DNA of 64,000 bases, taken from the NCBI RefSeq assembly GCF_000194605.1, contig NC_015321.1, positions 372,001 to 436,000 of the forward strand, given 5' to 3'. This DNA is from Fluviicola taffensis DSM 16823. GTDB taxonomy: Bacteria; Bacteroidota; Bacteroidia; Flavobacteriales_D; Crocinitomicaceae. The notes under the pieces are model-generated. The model was not told where the DNA came from, made no database searches, and saw nothing but the letters and a program-made list of their open reading frames with translations. Positions 15,822 through 25,486 of the stretch are shown here, in pieces. Positions within the stretch are counted from its first letter, which is position 1, and each line of letters opens with the position of its first letter. Both the position numbers and the translations under genes were made by a program.

Positions 15822-18704
15822 TTATTTAGGGAATGGAATTGTCAAAATGACACATGTTCCTGGGAACTCTTTATTTGATTCGTCGAAAGAATTTATCGAA
15901 ACACTGTACGCATTTTTAGTGTTTGCTTGTAATGATTTCAAGCGCTCTTCCGTAATTTGAGTTCCATAAGATTTATGTCCCGTGTCGCGCTTATTCTTTT
16001 TTGATTCTACATATCCGATTCCATTGTCTTGAATCAACACTTTCAACAATTCTTCTTCCACATAGAATTTCACTAATAATTCAGCACCAACTGTTCGTTT
16101 AGCCAATCCATGAATAATTGCATTCTCTACATAGGGTTGAATTAACATTGGCGGAATACAAGGATATAATGGCAATTGATTAAAATTACATTCAATCTCA
16201 AAAGTGAACTTGTTTTTAAAGCGCATACTTTCAAGCAATATGTAATTTTTGAGAGTTTCATACTCCTCTTCTATTGTTATATAGGTAGCTCTGGAATTTG
16301 AAAGCGTTTGGCGAATCAGTTTAGCAAAACGAAGCAGGTATCTTTCTGCATTTTCATTTTCTTCATACAAGAGAAAACTGTGAATTGAATTGAGTGAATT
16401 AAAAATAAAATGAGGATTCATCTGAGCCGAAAGAGCCATTTGCTCCAATTCCATCATTCGGTTCAGCATATAATTCTTTTTGTTCACTGATTGAATCGAA
16501 AGCTTCAAAATGATATAAAACAAAACGATAACAAGAACAACATATAACAAAATAAAATACCATCTTAAAAAAATCACTTTTTCAACAGTGAAGGTGGTTA
16601 GAAAACTAGATTTTGACCAATTATTTTCACTGTCGAAATAAGATACTTCCAACTGATACTCACCATTTGTTGGATTATTCAAATTAATTTCTCCTTTGTC
16701 TGATTTAATCCAGGTTTGAGCTTTACCAAAACGATACCTGTAACTGTTTTGTTTATCCAGATTTTTGTTTGAAAGTGATATTTTAATGAGATCAGTTTGA
16801 GCTGGAAAAATCTTCTTTTGAGGAACTTCCTTGTTTCTAGAAAACGCCCGAACAGAAAAAACAGTTATAGGACAACCTTTCATCGTTTTTTTTACTTTCA
16901 GAAGATCTATTTTCTGAACCCCCAATTTAGTAGTCAGGTAAAGAATATTCTTATAAACATATATGTCTGTTACTTCTACACTTGACAACAAACTCTTATT
17001 CAGAAACGAATGAATCTTTATATGACCATTTTTCTTGACTAAAGAAAACAATCCTTTTTCAGTAGCTACCCAAAGACGGTTCTTTTCATCAAAGAAAACT
17101 GTCGAAATCTGATTACCTATCTCATTATTCTTTTCAAACCTTACATATTTCTCCGTTTCTATATCCACACAGAAAAGCCCTTCAGAGCTTGAATAAGCCA
17201 ATAATCCCCATTCTTTATGATATTTTAATTGCGTTATACTTTTCTTTAATACTGCTCTGTAATTCGGATTTATTCTTGATTTTTTTATATCGAAAACAAA
17301 CAATCCATCATCATACAAAATGAATATTTTGTTGTTTGAAGTGATACGAAACCAAAGGTAAGGTCCAATTAGTTTTGTTTTATTTAAACGATTTATACCA
17401 TGAAAAACAGTAGAATGCTTTTTAATTTCAACAATTTCACCTGCTGTTTTATCCGTCCCACTAACACATGTATCAGTTGCATAAATTGGATTTATAATAC
17501 AACTCGCATCTACATCTTTCCATCCACTCCAATCAACAACATTTCTTTGAAAAGTAAATCCATTCTTTACAGGCACTAGATTGTACTTATAGACCATTTT
17601 CCCTACGTCTTTGCATAAAAATGGAGCATATAGCTGTTGCCACTTACCTACATAATGTGTAATAATTATTTTATTCTTATTTCCATTGATAAAACGTACT
17701 TCTTCTGTTAAATTGACTCCATTAATGGCTAGTTGCTTAAATGCCTCATCATAAATAGCAAACAGACCTTTATCAAGAGTTGTGAGCCATAATGTCCCAT
17801 TCATATCGGTACAAGCAGAGCTTACTGAATAATTCGGCAAGTAATGTTGGACAAGAATTAACTTTTTGGTCTTGGGATTAAAACGATATTTTTTTAGTCC
17901 ATTTTTATACAACCCTACATACAAAAATCTGCTATCACAATCTAACGAAATAACTTCCTGGTTTTCAGGGATTAAATTAAATTGCTGATGATCTGAAAAA
18001 AACAGCTTCAAATCTGTCATTACAAAATAATGACCTTTGTGTTTTTTCGCTCTCGTAGTACCTGAAAAGCTTAATTTCCCAATAAAAAAACGCTTGTTAT
18101 CCTTAACGATAAAGATCGTGTCCAAATTGAAAGTCACTCCATTTTTTAGTGGTATTAATTCCTTTTCAAACTCAAAAAAACATCCGTTTTCCGTCGTTCT
18201 TTTGAATACATCTTTTACTTCACCAGTTTTACTAACTGAAATTATTTTCTTTTTAAAAACACCATAAACAATAGAATTGTCTTTTTTTACAGAAATAGAA
18301 ATATTGGTGTTTTTTCCTAAAGGAAGCGCCTTCTTAAGTAACTGATTATACTTATACACTTGCATTTCCCCATCCTTAAACACACTTAACAAACCATTAT
18401 AACCCACAAACCAAACTCCACCATTTGGATCCTCAACGACTCTAAAATTCACATTATCAGACAATCCATTTTCAATCGTGTACTTATGAAATTCAAAGCC
18501 ATCATAGCGAATAACTCCTCTGTCAGTTAAAATCCATAATAAACCTGACTTATCCTGATATACTTGATAGCTTTCGGAGCTAGGTAATCCATTTTTAATT
18601 CCAAAGTGATGGTAATTGTACTCCCAAGAAATACGATTCGTCTGCGAAAATGCTCGTGTTGCAATTCCTACAAAAAATAATCCAAATAATATATACTTGA
18701 TCAA
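15822..18704 (-). CDS. LytS-type sensor histidine kinase with beta-propeller sensor
   Basis: The product is about 960 residues: signal peptide (YILFGLFFVGIATRAFSQ), a periplasmic region with two-component-regulator propeller repeats (SGLLWILTDRGVIRYDG; NRLWVATEKGLFSL), a Y_Y_Y-like beta domain, one membrane helix at about 690-715, then a LytS/YehU kinase core with the phospho-accepting His in AQMNPHFIFNSLNSI (about residue 765) and an ATPase domain with DNGIGY. The frame extends to a TTG at 18737, but that codon is inside an exact -7 box (TACATTTG), so I prefer TTG 18704, just before the signal peptide; there is no ATG candidate. Its likely partner is the LytTR regulator at 24734-25486, on the other side of the efflux operon. 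Confidence 0.85.
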   Translation of the reverse strand: MIKYILFGLFFVGIATRAFSQTNRISWEYNYHHFGIKNGLPSSESYQVYQDKSGLLWILTDRGVIRYDGFEFHKYTIENGLSDNVNFRVVEDPNGGVWFVGYNGLLSVFKDGEMQVYKYNQLLKKALPLGKNTNISISVKKDNSIVYGVFKKKIISVSKTGEVKDVFKRTTENGCFFEFEKELIPLKNGVTFNLDTIFIVKDNKRFFIGKLSFSGTTRAKKHKGHYFVMTDLKLFFSDHQQFNLIPENQEVISLDCDSRFLYVGLYKNGLKKYRFNPKTKKLILVQHYLPNYSVSSACTDMNGTLWLTTLDKGLFAIYDEAFKQLAINGVNLTEEVRFINGNKNKIIITHYVGKWQQLYAPFLCKDVGKMVYKYNLVPVKNGFTFQRNVVDWSGWKDVDASCIINPIYATDTCVSGTDKTAGEIVEIKKHSTVFHGINRLNKTKLIGPYLWFRITSNNKIFILYDDGLFVFDIKKSRINPNYRAVLKKSITQLKYHKEWGLLAYSSSEGLFCVDIETEKYVRFEKNNEIGNQISTVFFDEKNRLWVATEKGLFSLVKKNGHIKIHSFLNKSLLSSVEVTDIYVYKNILYLTTKLGVQKIDLLKVKKTMKGCPITVFSVRAFSRNKEVPQKKIFPAQTDLIKISLSNKNLDKQNSYRYRFGKAQTWIKSDKGEINLNNPTNGEYQLEVSYFDSENNWSKSSFLTTFTVEKVIFLRWYFILLYVVLVIVLFYIILKLSIQSVNKKNYMLNRMMELEQMALSAQMNPHFIFNSLNSIHSFLLYEENENAERYLLRFAKLIRQTLSNSRATYITIEEEYETLKNYILLESMRFKNKFTFEIECNFNQLPLYPCIPPMLIQPYVENAIIHGLAKRTVGAELLVKFYVEEELLKVLIQDNGIGYVESKKNKRDTGHKSYGTQITEERLKSLQANTKNAYSVSINSFDESNKEFPGTCVILTIPFPK

Positions 18705-18734
18705 ATTGAGTTTGTATGAGATGTATTCGAAAAA

Positions 18735-18742
18735 CAAATGTA
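18735..18742 (-). promoter_or_regulatory. -7 box TACATTTG for the sensor kinase
   Basis: An exact TAnnTTTG match on the minus strand that contains the outermost possible TTG start of the kinase frame, pushing the real start downstream. It is about 50 nt from the divergent operator at 18793-18811. Confidence 0.55.
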
Positions 18743-18792
18743 ACAGAATCTAAGTCAATTTTTAGTTAAAAAAAACTAGTTAAGACCTTTAA

Positions 18793-18811
18793 TAGTTAAC
18801 TTTGTTAACTA
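18793..18811 (+). promoter_or_regulatory. Perfect palindromic operator with embedded -7 box for the MarR/RND operon
   Basis: TAGTTAACTTTGTTAACTA is a perfect 8-3-8 inverted repeat. It contains the exact -7 box TAACTTTG (18797-18804), 17 nt before ATG 18822. A dimeric MarR regulator bound here would block polymerase. Related half-sites (TAGTTAA, AACTAGTT) occur at 18764-18786 and 18807-18815. Confidence 0.7.
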
Positions 18812-18821
18812 GTTTAATAAA

Positions 18822-19295
18822 ATGACAACACAAGAATGGCCTTTAGGTCGATTTTTTAGTTTCCTAACGAAACAATATATCGGAAAATTAGCGATTCAGA
18901 TGGAAAAAACTCCTGTTGAGCGGTATTATTTCCCTTTGTATCTGATTGGAAAAAAGAATGGAATAATTAGTCAACAAGAATTAGCTAATCAATTATTAAT
19001 GGATAAAGTTTCGTTGGTTCGTATACTGGATGCTCTCGAATCTGATGGTTTCATTGAGCGCAAAACAAATCCAAACGACCGAAGACAACATTTACTTAAC
19101 ATTACTTCTCAAGCAGAGCCTTGGATTGGAGAAATTGAGAAAGGAATCAAAGAAACAAACGAATATTTTTTCAGCCTTCTAGACCCTAGTTTACATGCCA
19201 CCTTTGAGCTAATACTTACTGAACTTATTACAAAGACACAAGAAATACCAGCAGATCAATTCGAATTTTTCTATCCCAAAAAGTTAAACTCATGA
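18822..19295 (+). CDS. MarR-family transcriptional regulator
   Basis: The product is 157 residues, the normal MarR size. A winged helix is visible at about 45-105: recognition-helix region NQLLMDKVSLVRILDALES and wing DGFIERKTNPNDRRQHLLN, the DxRxxxxxLT-like MarR signature. It is the first gene of an operon whose stop overlaps the next start (ATGA at 19292), followed by adaptor, RND pump and TolC genes. The palindrome over its own -7 box suggests autorepression relieved by a ligand that the pump exports. That regulation is inferred from position and family. Confidence 0.93.
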   Translation: MTTQEWPLGRFFSFLTKQYIGKLAIQMEKTPVERYYFPLYLIGKKNGIISQQELANQLLMDKVSLVRILDALESDGFIERKTNPNDRRQHLLNITSQAEPWIGEIEKGIKETNEYFFSLLDPSLHATFELILTELITKTQEIPADQFEFFYPKKLNS

Positions 19296-20323
19296 TATTA
19301 AAGCTTATCCCATTTTTTACGCTCATTGTTCTACTAACGGCTTGTGGAGAAGAAAAAGAAGATTTAAAGGCTCAAAAAGCCCCAATCGTAACTGTTGATG
19401 TGGTTCAAATTAAAGCTGGTGAAGTTATTCGATCTATCGCAATTCCTGGCTCCGTTATTCCGAATGAACAAGTGGATGTCTATTCTGAAGTTGCAGGGCG
19501 GATTCAACGTATTTCTTTTAAGGAAGGTCAAAATGTAAGCAAGGGTTCTGTCATCATCCAAGTAGATTCCGATATTTTAAAAGCGCAAAAAGCCCAATTA
19601 ATGGTTACACTAGATTTAGCTGAAAAAGATCAAAAACGAAAAGAACTTTTGTATCAATCTAAGGGAATTAGTTTGCAAGAATATGAAATTGCAGAATCTG
19701 CACTCGCAAATACAAAAGCTCAATTGGATTTATTGAACGTTCAAATTTCCAAAGCAACCATCCGTGCACCTTTCTCTGGAAAAATTGGTTTAAGATTCGT
19801 TAGCGAAGGAGCATTCATTTCAACAAATACACGTATCACCTCAATTGTTCAAGAAAATCCAGTGAAAATCGAATTTTCTGTTCCTGAAAAATATACGCGA
19901 AATGTCAAAACAGGACAACTCATTCAATTTCAATTAGATGGTGACTTAAAAACATACTCAGCCAAAGTGTATGCTTTTGAACCACGTATCAATGAAGGAA
20001 CCAGAATGATGACCGTTCGTGCTTCTCTTCCAAATCCAGGAGGATTAATTCCTGGTTCTTTTGTTTCCATTAACTACGACATGGGGAAAGAAGAAAATGC
20101 ATTCATGGTTCCGTCTGAAAGTATCATCCCAATTCTAAAAGGTCAGAAAATTTTTGTTGTTCGGAACGGCTTGATAGAAGAAATTCAAGTAGAAATTGGA
20201 ATCAGAACACCAGACAAAGTTCAAATCCTTGGAGCATTAAACGAAGGAGATCAAGTACTCATATCTGGTCTGTTAGCTGTTCGAGCGGGAATGCCTGTAA
20301 AAACTAAACTCGCTACGAAATGA
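19292..20323 (+). CDS. RND efflux periplasmic adaptor (membrane fusion) lipoprotein
   Basis: The product is 343 residues with a lipoprotein signal (lipobox LLTAC, Cys18). It has AcrA/MexA architecture: a barrel-sandwich lipoyl half-motif GRIQRISFKEGQNVSKGSVI (about 68-87), a coiled-coil hairpin (about 95-150), the second lipoyl half ATIRAPFSGKIGLRFVSEGA, then beta-barrel and membrane-proximal domains (GLIPGSFVSINY; VQILGALNEGDQVLISG). It joins the inner-membrane pump to the TolC channel. Its ATG overlaps the MarR stop and its stop overlaps the pump start, each by 4 nt, which indicates translational coupling. Confidence 0.95.
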   Translation: MILKLIPFFTLIVLLTACGEEKEDLKAQKAPIVTVDVVQIKAGEVIRSIAIPGSVIPNEQVDVYSEVAGRIQRISFKEGQNVSKGSVIIQVDSDILKAQKAQLMVTLDLAEKDQKRKELLYQSKGISLQEYEIAESALANTKAQLDLLNVQISKATIRAPFSGKIGLRFVSEGAFISTNTRITSIVQENPVKIEFSVPEKYTRNVKTGQLIQFQLDGDLKTYSAKVYAFEPRINEGTRMMTVRASLPNPGGLIPGSFVSINYDMGKEENAFMVPSESIIPILKGQKIFVVRNGLIEEIQVEIGIRTPDKVQILGALNEGDQVLISGLLAVRAGMPVKTKLATK

Positions 20324-23300
20324 ACATTGCATCCATCAGTATAAACAGACCAGTTTTAGCAAGTGTTCTATCCATCATTGTGGTGCTTTTCGGAGTAATT
20401 GGATTTATCTTTCTTGGTGTTCGGGAATTCCCCTCGGTGGATCCACCCATCATTACCGTTACGACCAATTACGTTGGAGCAAACCCAGATGTCATCGAAT
20501 CACAAATAACAGAACCATTGGAAGAATCAATCAATGGAATCTCGGGAATACGGACTGTTACTTCAACCAGTTCTGACGGAAGAAGTAGTATTGTAGTAGA
20601 ATTTGATTTGAGTGTAGACTTAGATAACGCCGCAAATGATGTGCGAGATAAGGTTTCCGCTGCTATCCGAAATCTTCCGCCAGACGCAGACCCTCCAGTC
20701 GTTGTGAAATCAGATGCCAATGCAGAAACAATCTTCTCCTTAACCGTTCAATCCGATAAAAAGACTTTGTTGGAACTAACCGATTTGGGAAACAATGTAT
20801 TTAAAGAACGTTTGCAAACAATCAAGGGGGTTAGTGAAATCCGTATCTGGGGAGAGAAGAAGTTCTCCATGAAATTCAATCTGGATCCTGAAAGAATGGC
20901 AGGATTGGGTTTAACTGCTTTGGATGTGAAAAATGCCTTATTGAACCAAAACGTAGAATTACCTTCCGGAAGAATTGAGGGAAACACGGTCGAATTGACG
21001 ATTCGCACCTTCGGTCGTTTAACTACGGAGGAAGAATTCAACAACCTAATTGTTGCAAAAAAAGGAACACAAATTGTTCGTTTAAAGGATGTTGGTCGTG
21101 CAAACCTTGCTCCTGAAAATGAACGCACTTTACTTCGAGGAAATCATGGAATTCCTATGATCGGTATTGCCATCAATCCACAGCCAGGAGCAAATTATAT
21201 AGAGATTGTCGATGAGATTTACAAAAAAGTAGAACAAATCAAGAAAGAACTGCCTAAAGATGTGCATTTAGGCGTAGCTCTCGATTCCACTCAAAATATC
21301 CGAAAATCCATTTCAGAAGTAGAAGAAACAATCCTGATTGCCTTTGGATTGGTTGTAGTCATTATTTTCCTGTTCCTGCGTGACTGGAGAACCACCTTGA
21401 TTCCAATCATTGCTATTCCGATTTCATTAATCGGAACCTTCTTTATCATGTACATTTCGAATTTCTCAATCAACTTACTTACTCTACTCGGAATCGTTCT
21501 AGCAACAGGACTAGTGGTCGATGATGCCATTGTTGTTATGGAAAATATCTATGCACGGGTTGAGCGTGGTGAAGATCCGAAAGAAGCTGCACACAAAGGT
21601 TCAAAAGAAATTCTATTCGCCATTATTTCCACAACTATAACACTTACAACGGTTTTCCTTCCGATCATTTTCTTAGATGGATTAACTGGTCGTTTATTCC
21701 GTGAATTCGGAGTTGTTGTTGCTGGATCAGTAATCATTTCTGCTTTTATTTCCTTGACTTTAACTCCAATGATGAGTGCCCGTTTGTTGAAGAAGAAGGA
21801 AAAACATTCTCGTTTCTACAAAATGACCGAAGTGTGGTTGGATAAACTCATGTCGGGATACAGGAATTCGCTCACTAAATTCATGAAACGTCCATGGATT
21901 GCATTTATCCTAATGGCATTTTGTATAGTCCTGATCATTTGGAACGGTTTAAGTTTAAAATCAGAATTAGCACCAATGGAAGACAAGGGGCGTTTCCAGA
22001 TCAGGTCAAATGCACCAGAAGGAACTTCCTTCGAAAGGATGGACTTTCATCAACAGCAAATAATCGACCTCATCGATACCTTACCTGAAAAAACAAGCAT
22101 TATCGCAGTAACTTCCCCAAGTTTCAACTCAGGTGCCGTTAATGCAGGGTTCGTTCGTGTGAACCTCCTTCCTGTAAAGGATCGAAAACGTTCGCAAGAA
22201 GAGATCGTCAATTTACTCAATAAACGTTTGGGAGAATTCAACTTTGCGCGTTCTTTTATTGTACAAGAACAAACAATTGGTGGAGGACGTCAGTCAGGAC
22301 TGCCAGTTCAATACGTATTACAAGCTCCCAATTTTGAAACCATGAAGGAAACACTTCCAAAATTCTTGGAACAAGCAATCGCTGATCCTGTTTTCAAAAT
22401 CGTGGATGTAGATTTGAAATTCAATAAACCCGAACTGCAGGTAGATATTGATCGCGACAAGGCTGAAAGTGTTGGAGTAAATGTCAATGACATTGCTTCT
22501 ACGCTTCAATTATACTTCTCTGGTCAGCGTTACGGTTATTTCATTATGAATGGAAAACAGTACCAGGTGATTGGTCAAGCTATGAAAGAAAAACGGGATG
22601 ATCCCTCAGATCTCAGCGCCATACAGGTGAGAAGTGAATCTGGAGAGTTGATCCCTTTGGACAACCTTGTAACAGTCCGCAACGAATCAAGTCCACCACA
22701 ATTATTCCGATACAATCGCTATGTTTCAGCAACAGTACAGGCAGATGTGAATGCGGGTTTCACCGTTGGTGATGGAATTGATGCCATGGACAAAATTGCG
22801 GAACAAGTACTGCCCGAAAGTTTCTCTCACAGTTTGGCAGGAACCTCGAAGGAATTTGCCGAAAGCGGAAGTAGTATCATCTTCGCTGGTCTTCTTGCAT
22901 TGGTATTGGTTTTCCTCGTCCTAGCAGCACAATTTGAGAGTTACCGCGATCCTTGGATCATACTATTTACCGTTCCTCTAGCACTGGCAGGAGCACTATT
23001 TTCCCTTTGGCTAACGGATCAAACATTAAACATCTTCTCAAAGATCGGAATTATTGTATTGATTGGTCTGGTTACCAAAAACGGAATCTTGATCGTTGAA
23101 TTCGCGAATCAGCGACGGGAAGATGGTTTAAGTATCAAAGAAGCAATTATCGACGCTTGTGCACAGCGTTTCAGACCAATTTTAATGACCACCTTGGCAA
23201 CCATTTTAGGTGCGCTTCCTATTGCATTGGCATTGGGAGATGCTGCAACCAGTAGAATTTCAATGGGAATTTCAATCGTGGGAGGACTAGCTTTTTCCTT

Positions 23301-23373
23301 AATTCTAACCTTATTTGTGATTCCTGGATTATACATTTATTTGACATCTAAAAAATCGAAATTAAAACCATGA
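20320..23373 (+). CDS. RND multidrug efflux pump, AcrB/MexB type
   Basis: The product is 1017 residues, normal for hydrophobe/amphiphile efflux pumps. It begins with the N-terminal helix (SINRPVLASVLSIIVVLFG), has the two large periplasmic loops, and in TM4 the proton-relay pair Asp401-Asp402 (GLVVDDAIVVMENIYAR). The second helix bundle includes VFLVLAAQFESYRDPWIILF and GLVTKNGILIVEFANQRR. It works as a proton-driven trimer in the inner membrane and captures drugs, dyes or bile-like compounds from periplasm and membrane. The substrate is unknown. It overlaps its neighbours by 4 nt on both sides. Confidence 0.97.
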   Translation: MNIASISINRPVLASVLSIIVVLFGVIGFIFLGVREFPSVDPPIITVTTNYVGANPDVIESQITEPLEESINGISGIRTVTSTSSDGRSSIVVEFDLSVDLDNAANDVRDKVSAAIRNLPPDADPPVVVKSDANAETIFSLTVQSDKKTLLELTDLGNNVFKERLQTIKGVSEIRIWGEKKFSMKFNLDPERMAGLGLTALDVKNALLNQNVELPSGRIEGNTVELTIRTFGRLTTEEEFNNLIVAKKGTQIVRLKDVGRANLAPENERTLLRGNHGIPMIGIAINPQPGANYIEIVDEIYKKVEQIKKELPKDVHLGVALDSTQNIRKSISEVEETILIAFGLVVVIIFLFLRDWRTTLIPIIAIPISLIGTFFIMYISNFSINLLTLLGIVLATGLVVDDAIVVMENIYARVERGEDPKEAAHKGSKEILFAIISTTITLTTVFLPIIFLDGLTGRLFREFGVVVAGSVIISAFISLTLTPMMSARLLKKKEKHSRFYKMTEVWLDKLMSGYRNSLTKFMKRPWIAFILMAFCIVLIIWNGLSLKSELAPMEDKGRFQIRSNAPEGTSFERMDFHQQQIIDLIDTLPEKTSIIAVTSPSFNSGAVNAGFVRVNLLPVKDRKRSQEEIVNLLNKRLGEFNFARSFIVQEQTIGGGRQSGLPVQYVLQAPNFETMKETLPKFLEQAIADPVFKIVDVDLKFNKPELQVDIDRDKAESVGVNVNDIASTLQLYFSGQRYGYFIMNGKQYQVIGQAMKEKRDDPSDLSAIQVRSESGELIPLDNLVTVRNESSPPQLFRYNRYVSATVQADVNAGFTVGDGIDAMDKIAEQVLPESFSHSLAGTSKEFAESGSSIIFAGLLALVLVFLVLAAQFESYRDPWIILFTVPLALAGALFSLWLTDQTLNIFSKIGIIVLIGLVTKNGILIVEFANQRREDGLSIKEAIIDACAQRFRPILMTTLATILGALPIALALGDAATSRISMGISIVGGLAFSLILTLFVIPGLYIYLTSKKSKLKP

Positions 23374-24677
23374 AACAGTTTATTCTTCTATTTCTGATTC
23401 TTTCAAGTAGGGTTACTTTGTCTCAACAAATTTTAAGCTTTGAGGAAGTTATTAAACGGACTCTAGCAAATAATTTCGATGTATTGATTCAGCGCAACAA
23501 TACAAAAGTTGCAGATAATTCAAACAACATAGGAACTGCTGGATACTTGCCAACAGTTGCTGTCAATGCCGATCAAAGTTGGACTTTCACCAATACAAGA
23601 CAAGAATTTTTTTCCGGTCAAATCAATGAGAAAAACGGGGCTAGAAACAATGCGTTTACAGCAGCAGCACGCTTAAACTGGACATTATTTGATGGTTTTG
23701 CGATGTTTGCACGTGATAAAAGATTGCAATTATCGGAAGATTTAGCAACTGTAAATCTAACGGCTCAAATGGAAATGTCCATTTATCAAGCTTCTATTTT
23801 GTACTACAGTATTCAGTACTACAAACGAATGCAAACCGTTTATGAAGAAGCCATTCAATTATCAAAAGAACGCTTTGATTTGATTTCATTGAAATCGAAA
23901 AACGGTGCAGCAAATGATTTGGAATTATTGCAAGCAAAGTTGGACTTAAACACAGACTCTTCCAACTACTTGAATCATTTAAATCTAATCATCAAAACAA
24001 AAGCCGATTTAGCTTCAGTTATGGGTGATGCAGGAAATGTTCAATTTGATGTTGATGAAATAATTCCAGTCCTGCAACCTATAACCCAAAGTGCTGTTTT
24101 GGAAAGCGCTTTAGCTCAAAACACAAGTATCTTGATTCAAAAAAGTCAAATTGCCATTATTGATCAACAACGAAAAGAATTGAAAAGTCGGTATTATCCA
24201 CAACTGTCATTTTATGCCCAATACACAACTGCAATATCACAAAGTGAAGTGGGTTTACTTTCATCCAATCGGAGTTTAGGTCCAGGCTTTGGGTTCACCT
24301 TAAACTGGACTATTTTGGATGGTTTATCGAATGTGACAGCCGTCAAAAATAACCAACTCCAGAAAGAGAATGCAGAATTGACTGTTCAAAAACAAGAACA
24401 AACCATCAAAACAGAAGTTGAGAAGGCATGGCAAGATTATGTATTTTCAGAACGGATGTTCCGCTTGGAAAATAGCTCAATAATAAACACTACAGAAATG
24501 TTTGAAATTGCTCAAAAATCCTTTGAAAATGGTTCTTTGACACAATTTGAACTACGAGAAATTCAGTTTTCGATTATTCAAGCAAAGAATAGACAATTAT
24601 CAGCTGAATTCAATCTACGAACTGCAGCTTTAAATTTAGCTTTGTTTACTGGAAACTATAAGAACTTAATACCGTAG
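23370..24677 (+). CDS. TolC-family outer membrane efflux protein
   Basis: The product is 435 residues with a signal peptide (MKQFILLFLILSSRVTLSQQ). It has the TolC/OEP pattern of two repeated long helical hairpin blocks with strand segments; LNWTLFDGFAMFARDKRLQL (about 105-125) and its repeat LNWTILDGLSNVTAVKNNQL (about 311-331) show the internal duplication. It should form the trimeric outer-membrane channel for the adaptor and pump encoded just upstream. It starts within the pump gene's end (ATGA overlap) and closes the operon. Confidence 0.95.
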   Translation: MKQFILLFLILSSRVTLSQQILSFEEVIKRTLANNFDVLIQRNNTKVADNSNNIGTAGYLPTVAVNADQSWTFTNTRQEFFSGQINEKNGARNNAFTAAARLNWTLFDGFAMFARDKRLQLSEDLATVNLTAQMEMSIYQASILYYSIQYYKRMQTVYEEAIQLSKERFDLISLKSKNGAANDLELLQAKLDLNTDSSNYLNHLNLIIKTKADLASVMGDAGNVQFDVDEIIPVLQPITQSAVLESALAQNTSILIQKSQIAIIDQQRKELKSRYYPQLSFYAQYTTAISQSEVGLLSSNRSLGPGFGFTLNWTILDGLSNVTAVKNNQLQKENAELTVQKQEQTIKTEVEKAWQDYVFSERMFRLENSSIINTTEMFEIAQKSFENGSLTQFELREIQFSIIQAKNRQLSAEFNLRTAALNLALFTGNYKNLIP

Positions 24678-24697
24678 AGAAAGTTCACAAGAAGTTT

Positions 24698-24713
24698 AAA
24701 GGTGTATACCTTT
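24698..24713. terminator. Weak bidirectional hairpin between convergent genes
   Basis: The 6-bp stem AAAGGT / ACCTTT with loop GTAT is followed by one further T on the plus strand. It lies between the TolC stop and the response-regulator stop. Confidence 0.4.
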
Positions 24714-24733
24714 TGAAGGCATAAAGAATTAAG

Positions 24734-25486
24734 TTACAAAAAATGATTTTGTAAATCACGAATCACATCTTCTTTCTTTTGGCGAGAAATGGGAACTTTC
24801 AATCCGTTTTTCATTTTGATATATCCTCCATCCTCTTTCAAATATTCATCTACAAATTTCATGTTCACTATAAACGATTTATGAGGTCGGATAAAATTGA
24901 TGTTCGTGCGCAATTTATCATCAAAAAAACGGAGTGGTTTTGACACAATAATCTCTTTGGAATCATCTAAAAAAATTTTACAATAAGAGCTATCCGCTTC
25001 CATGCATACAATAGAATCTAATCTGACAAAACACATTCCATCAGCCGTCGGAATTGAAATCTTACGTTCACCATTACCATAAGACATCATTATTTGATCA
25101 GCACTCATTGAACGAAGATCTCTTACTTTATCTATTGCTTTGTTGACTGCTTCAACAAATAGTTCAGAATCTATCGGTTTCAATAAATAATCCATCGCAT
25201 GATACCTGAATGCTTTTACAGCATATTGATCAAAGGCCGTGGTAAAAATAACTTCAGCAGCAAAAGCATCACTTTCGTCCAATACTTCAAAGCCACTTCC
25301 ATCACCTAAATTAATATCAATGAAAATTAAATCCGCTTCAGTCGAATTAACTAACTCAACAGCAGATTTAAAGGAATCTGCCTCTCCAACAATTTGAAAA
25401 CTTGGAAAATAACGCTCTAGATATTTAGAAATTACTCTTCTTGCATCAACTTCATCATCAATAATCAGTACCCTTTTGGTTTTCAT
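24734..25486 (-). CDS. LytTR-type response regulator
   Basis: The product is 250 residues: a receiver domain with acidic pocket Asp10-Asp11, phospho-accepting Asp57 in FIDINLGDG, switch Thr in IFTTAFD and Lys in YLLKPID, then a LytTR DNA-binding domain (about 145-250) with the HKSFIVN motif and a QKKEDVIRDL-type ending. LytTR regulators bind direct repeats upstream of targets and pair with LytS-type kinases such as the one at 15822-18704. The two genes flank the RND operon and both point away from it, so the efflux operon may have been inserted between former neighbours or be under their control. The pairing is an inference. Confidence 0.93.
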   Translation of the reverse strand: MKTKRVLIIDDEVDARRVISKYLERYFPSFQIVGEADSFKSAVELVNSTEADLIFIDINLGDGSGFEVLDESDAFAAEVIFTTAFDQYAVKAFRYHAMDYLLKPIDSELFVEAVNKAIDKVRDLRSMSADQIMMSYGNGERKISIPTADGMCFVRLDSIVCMEADSSYCKIFLDDSKEIIVSKPLRFFDDKLRTNINFIRPHKSFIVNMKFVDEYLKEDGGYIKMKNGLKVPISRQKKEDVIRDLQNHFL

